A stretch of 58,955 nt of DNA from Nocardia cyriacigeorgica NBRC 100375 (GTDB lineage Bacteria; Actinomycetota; Actinomycetes; Mycobacteriales; Mycobacteriaceae): positions 1 to 58,955 of the forward strand of contig NZ_BAFY01000201.1 of the NCBI RefSeq assembly GCF_000308555.1. The letters run 5' to 3'. Under the pieces are notes generated by a model. It saw only the letters and a program-made list of their open reading frames with translations, was not told where the DNA came from and did not search any database. Made by a program: the position numbers and the translations under genes. Positions 56,499-58,955 of this stretch are shown here, piece by piece. Within the stretch, counting starts at the first letter, position 1. Each line of letters starts with the position of its first letter.

Positions 56499-56675
56499 CC
56501 GCTACCCGACACCAGGACCTCCGCCGAGCGCCCGAGCGGCTGGTTCCCGAAGCCGCACCGCGGCTACCCCGGTGATCGCGGCCGGCTGCCCGGCGCCGGC
56601 GATACGCTCCCCGAGGACGACGAACACCGCAGGCCGCCCGGCCCTCGGCCTGCCCGACCGGCAAGGAGCTGTCAC

Positions 56676-58397
56676 ATGCCCGACCCGGACGGACCGCAGC
56701 GTTCACCTGCCGAATCGGGCAGCCCGAAACCTCTGTCACCCGCGGCGGACGGACCGAACCTTCCGGCGCCCGCACCGGCACGAGCCGTGCTGTTCGGGGT
56801 CCCGCCGGCCGGGCGACGGCTGCCCGGTGCGGTCCGCACAGCTCTGGCCTTCGGTGCGCCCGCGCTGATCGCCGCGCTGCTGGGGCATGAGCAGCAGGGG
56901 TTGATCGCGGCGCTCGGTTCGTTCGCGGTGATCTTCGGTGAGGGGCGGGTGTACCGGCAGCGGTGGCGGGCGATCGGCTGGGCGGGGCTCGGATTGATCG
57001 CGGCGGCGTGCGCCGGCGGATTCACCGGGGCGGCGATCCATCGGCATACCGCCGCGGGCGGTGGGCACGCGTGGCTGCTCGTGCTGGTCGTGGTGCTGGC
57101 CGCGGTGGCGGTGATCAGCACGTTCGTGAATTCCGCGCTGCGGTTGGGTCCGCCGGGCGGGTTCTTCTTCGTGCTCGCCGTCGGGATCGGCGCGGCGGTG
57201 ACCGGCGCCGGGGTGTCGCCGGGCGCGGTCGCACTGTGGACCTCGGCGGGTGCGGTGAGCGCGATGGTGGTTGGCATGTCGGGGGCGCTGCGGTATCCGC
57301 GCGCACCGGAAGACAACGCCGTCGCGGCCGCGGTGGATGCGGTGCGCGCCTACGACGGACTCGAGCGCACCTCGGACGATCTCGCTGCCGCCCGCTACAC
57401 CGCCGGCATGAAGATCCAAACCGCCTGGACCATGCTCGACGGCGCCCGCCGCACCGATCCGAGCCATCCGCCCGCGCGCACCTTGGCCGAGGCCCAGGCG
57501 CGTTTCGCCGAGGCATTGCATCGCAATGGCGTCGACGATGCCGACGCCCTCTTCGATACCGGGCGACCGGCGCCGACCCCCTTTCCCTCGCTGCGCTTCC
57601 GCTTGGCCCGCTCGCTGTCGCCGGACAGTCACGCCGCCGTCGCCGCGAACCGCATCGGGCTCGCCGCGATTCTCGCCGGTTCGCTGACGGTCGCGTTGTC
57701 CATCGGCCGCCCCGACTGGGCGGTGCTGACCGTCGCCGTCCTGCTGCATCAGGGCCCGGACCGGGTGCCTGGCACCTACCGCGGGATCCACCGCGTGGGC
57801 GGAACGGTGCTCGGGCTCGCCGTGTTCACCGTCATCTACGCGTTCGAACCACGTGGCTTCGCGTTGGTACTGGTCCTGATGGCGCTTCAGTTCTCGATCG
57901 AATTGTTCGTCGCCCGCAACTACGGTCTCGCGGTCGTCTTCATCACCCCGCTGGCCCTGCTGATGGGCGGTGGCGGAGTCTACGGCGATCCGCTTCCGGT
58001 GGCATTCGACCGGTTCCTGGAGAGCGTGATCGGTGTGCTGATCGGGCTCGGCGTGCTGTGGCTGGTGGACCGGCACTCGCACCGCCGGGTGCTGTTGCGC
58101 AACGATCGCCGCGTCATCGAATCGCTGGACCGGCTACTGGACGCCCTGCGCACAGAACCCGGCCGGGTGCCCGAGACCCGCAAGGAACTCGAGTTCGAAC
58201 TGATGGGCTCGACTCTCGCCGAAATCGACGCCGCGCACAACGAACCGGCGTGGGCGCGCACGCAGTGGCCACGCCACGAGCGCATCCGGCAGCTCGGCCA
58301 TCGCGTCCTCGCCGCCACCTGGAACCTGGGGCCGGACCGCTTCGCCGATCCCGCTCGACTCGCGCGCTGGACCGACAGCGTCGCCGGATTACGTTGA
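56676..58397 (+). CDS. FUSC-family membrane transporter
   Basis: This 573-residue protein belongs to the fusaric-acid resistance/aromatic acid efflux (FUSC, YccS-like) family. Two blocks of transmembrane helices (about residues 50-205 and 325-460) are separated by a helical cytosolic domain. The second block has IGRPDWAVLTVAVLLHQGPDRVPGTYRGIHRVGGTVLG, the FUSC hallmark. The Pro-rich N-terminal 45 residues are variable. AGGAG lies eight bases before ATG 56676. It follows the MarR chimera after 177 bases that show no other gene and is probably controlled by the MarR protein(s) beside it. Confidence 0.87.
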   Translation: MPDPDGPQRSPAESGSPKPLSPAADGPNLPAPAPARAVLFGVPPAGRRLPGAVRTALAFGAPALIAALLGHEQQGLIAALGSFAVIFGEGRVYRQRWRAIGWAGLGLIAAACAGGFTGAAIHRHTAAGGGHAWLLVLVVVLAAVAVISTFVNSALRLGPPGGFFFVLAVGIGAAVTGAGVSPGAVALWTSAGAVSAMVVGMSGALRYPRAPEDNAVAAAVDAVRAYDGLERTSDDLAAARYTAGMKIQTAWTMLDGARRTDPSHPPARTLAEAQARFAEALHRNGVDDADALFDTGRPAPTPFPSLRFRLARSLSPDSHAAVAANRIGLAAILAGSLTVALSIGRPDWAVLTVAVLLHQGPDRVPGTYRGIHRVGGTVLGLAVFTVIYAFEPRGFALVLVLMALQFSIELFVARNYGLAVVFITPLALLMGGGGVYGDPLPVAFDRFLESVIGVLIGLGVLWLVDRHSHRRVLLRNDRRVIESLDRLLDALRTEPGRVPETRKELEFELMGSTLAEIDAAHNEPAWARTQWPRHERIRQLGHRVLAATWNLGPDRFADPARLARWTDSVAGLR

Positions 58398-58467
58398 GGC
58401 GCAGCCTGCACGGCTTCTCTCCCAACGACAAGGTCCGCGTCACCGGCCCCTCTCGATCGAAGAGACA

Positions 58468-58514
58468 ACCCGCGCATCCCGAATCCTGTTCTCACAGGAC
58501 TCGGGATGCGGGGT
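58468..58514. terminator. Long terminator hairpin between FUSC and FBP genes
   Basis: A stem of about 20 bp with one bulge and one mismatch (GCATCCCGAATCCTG near 58474-58488, CAGGACTCGGGATGC at 58495-58509, extended by CCC/GGG on the outside) closes a six-base loop. It lies 70 bases past the FUSC stop, between convergent genes. Confidence 0.8.
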
Positions 58515-58641
58515 GCCGGTTCTCTGATGTCGGCCCATGGCATCTACCTCCTTCGTCTCGTGGTGGACAGCTCGCACAGTGCGTTGCGAAATGCGGGGCT
58601 TGCCGCCTGTGCGAGGTACTCAGAACCTTTGCGTGGTCAGC

Positions 58642-58955
58642 TCAGCTGTAGAGCCGGCCGATGAACGCGGTCATGTTGTCTTGCACGCGTTGGATCTTCT
58701 CCTCCGGGGAGAGATCTTCGCGATACCGGCTGCCCAGCGCCGGCCGCTTCTTGCCGCGCGCGTAGAGCGAACATGCCAGGTCGGTGCACATGTAGGTGCC
58801 CACCGAATTGCCACGCCTGCCGGATTCGCCCGCCTTGTGCGCGGTCAACAGCGACACACCACCACCGGTGTGCGTGGTGAGGCAGATCGTGCACATCTGC
58901 GCGCGACCCGAACCGCCGGTTTCGTAGCGGAACGCGACGCCGACGAGACGATCGT
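58642..58955 (-). CDS. FBP/FusB-like treble-clef zinc protein, C-terminal part
   Basis: The frame is open to the window edge, so the N-terminus is missing; 104 residues are seen. The segment VAFRYETGGSGRAQMCTICLTTHTGG and CTDLACSLYARGKKRPALG hold the four Cys of the FBP C-terminal treble-clef zinc finger. The end DLSPEEKIQRVQDNMTAFIGRLYS is also conserved in this family. FusB-type proteins bind EF-G and free it from fusidic-acid-stalled ribosomes; chromosomal actinobacterial members have no proved role. The stop is at 58642-58644. Confidence 0.85.
   Translation of the reverse strand, partial: DRLVGVAFRYETGGSGRAQMCTICLTTHTGGGVSLLTAHKAGESGRRGNSVGTYMCTDLACSLYARGKKRPALGSRYREDLSPEEKIQRVQDNMTAFIGRLYS

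Noticed and set aside
56495..56575. A 25-residue frame (GTGACCGCTACC...) after the MarR chimera
   Set aside because: Too short, no ribosome site of its own and no visible conservation; more likely remnant or untranslated DNA.

Overview
The window is GC-rich chromosomal DNA from a mycolic-acid actinobacterium (order Mycobacteriales), most likely Nocardia or a close relative. Evidence for this is the presence together of sigE-rseA-htrA-tatB, gpgS-folP2, fbiC (coenzyme F420), mshB (mycothiol), an LpqW-type lipoprotein and a PimE-type mannosyltransferase (phosphatidylinositol mannosides), together with frequent GTG starts and gene order matching the Rv1157c-Rv1230c region of Mycobacterium tuberculosis. 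I see no rRNA, tRNA, CRISPR array, insertion sequence or prophage.

Region by region. Bases 1-2.5 kb hold a Pro/Ala-rich C-terminal fragment, a secreted lytic transglycosylase and the Mrp/ApbC iron-sulfur carrier. Bases 2.7-7.3 kb hold a DivIVA-domain membrane protein, DNA-3-methyladenine glycosylase I, a small DUF3117 protein behind two perfect leader hairpins, an RlmA-like rRNA methyltransferase, and divergent glgA/glgC for alpha-glucan synthesis. Bases 7.4-11.5 kb hold a TetR-ATPase-permease efflux operon and an O-methyltransferase. Bases 11.8-14.9 kb hold the envelope-stress operon sigE-rseA-htrA and tatB. A helix-turn-helix protein of unknown role and a small membrane protein follow. Bases 16.6-21.7 kb run on the minus strand: gpgS, folP2, fadD6 and two LOG-family proteins. 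Bases 21.9-25.6 kb hold divergent dapE/dapD (lysine and diaminopimelate) and a FadD36-like ligase.

Bases 25.7-28.3 kb hold two paralogous heme-oxygenase-fold (DUF2236/MpaB) genes flanking one TetR gene, with near-identical operators in front of both paralogues. Proline catabolism (pruA-putB), ferredoxin-dapC, fbiC, two PH-domain membrane proteins, mshB with two small coupled ORFs, an LpqW-like lipoprotein and typA follow to 43 kb. Bases 43-49.5 kb are envelope-related: pimE, a secreted Ala/Pro-rich protein, a 119-residue protein with serine at every third position, a Tat-exported DUF1906 protein, a two-domain tandem repeat protein and a membrane-anchored CHAP protein. The last 10 kb hold an MFS exporter with a divergent MarR gene, an OpuC-type osmolyte ABC importer, and a MarR gene divergent from a frameshifted lipoprotein/MarR chimera and a FUSC transporter. 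A partial FusB-like (FBP) zinc protein closes the window.

The genes mainly serve the cell envelope (PIMs, methylglucose lipopolysaccharide precursor, peptidoglycan turnover, envelope stress), central precursors (DAP, glucan, proline) and redox cofactors (F420, mycothiol). Compared with M. tuberculosis gene order from memory, the divIVA-to-tatB block (about 2.6-14.9 kb) looks inverted relative to both flanks. The least explained items are the S-x-x repeat protein, the DUF2236/TetR cassette, the helix-turn-helix orphan and the lipoprotein-MarR chimera.
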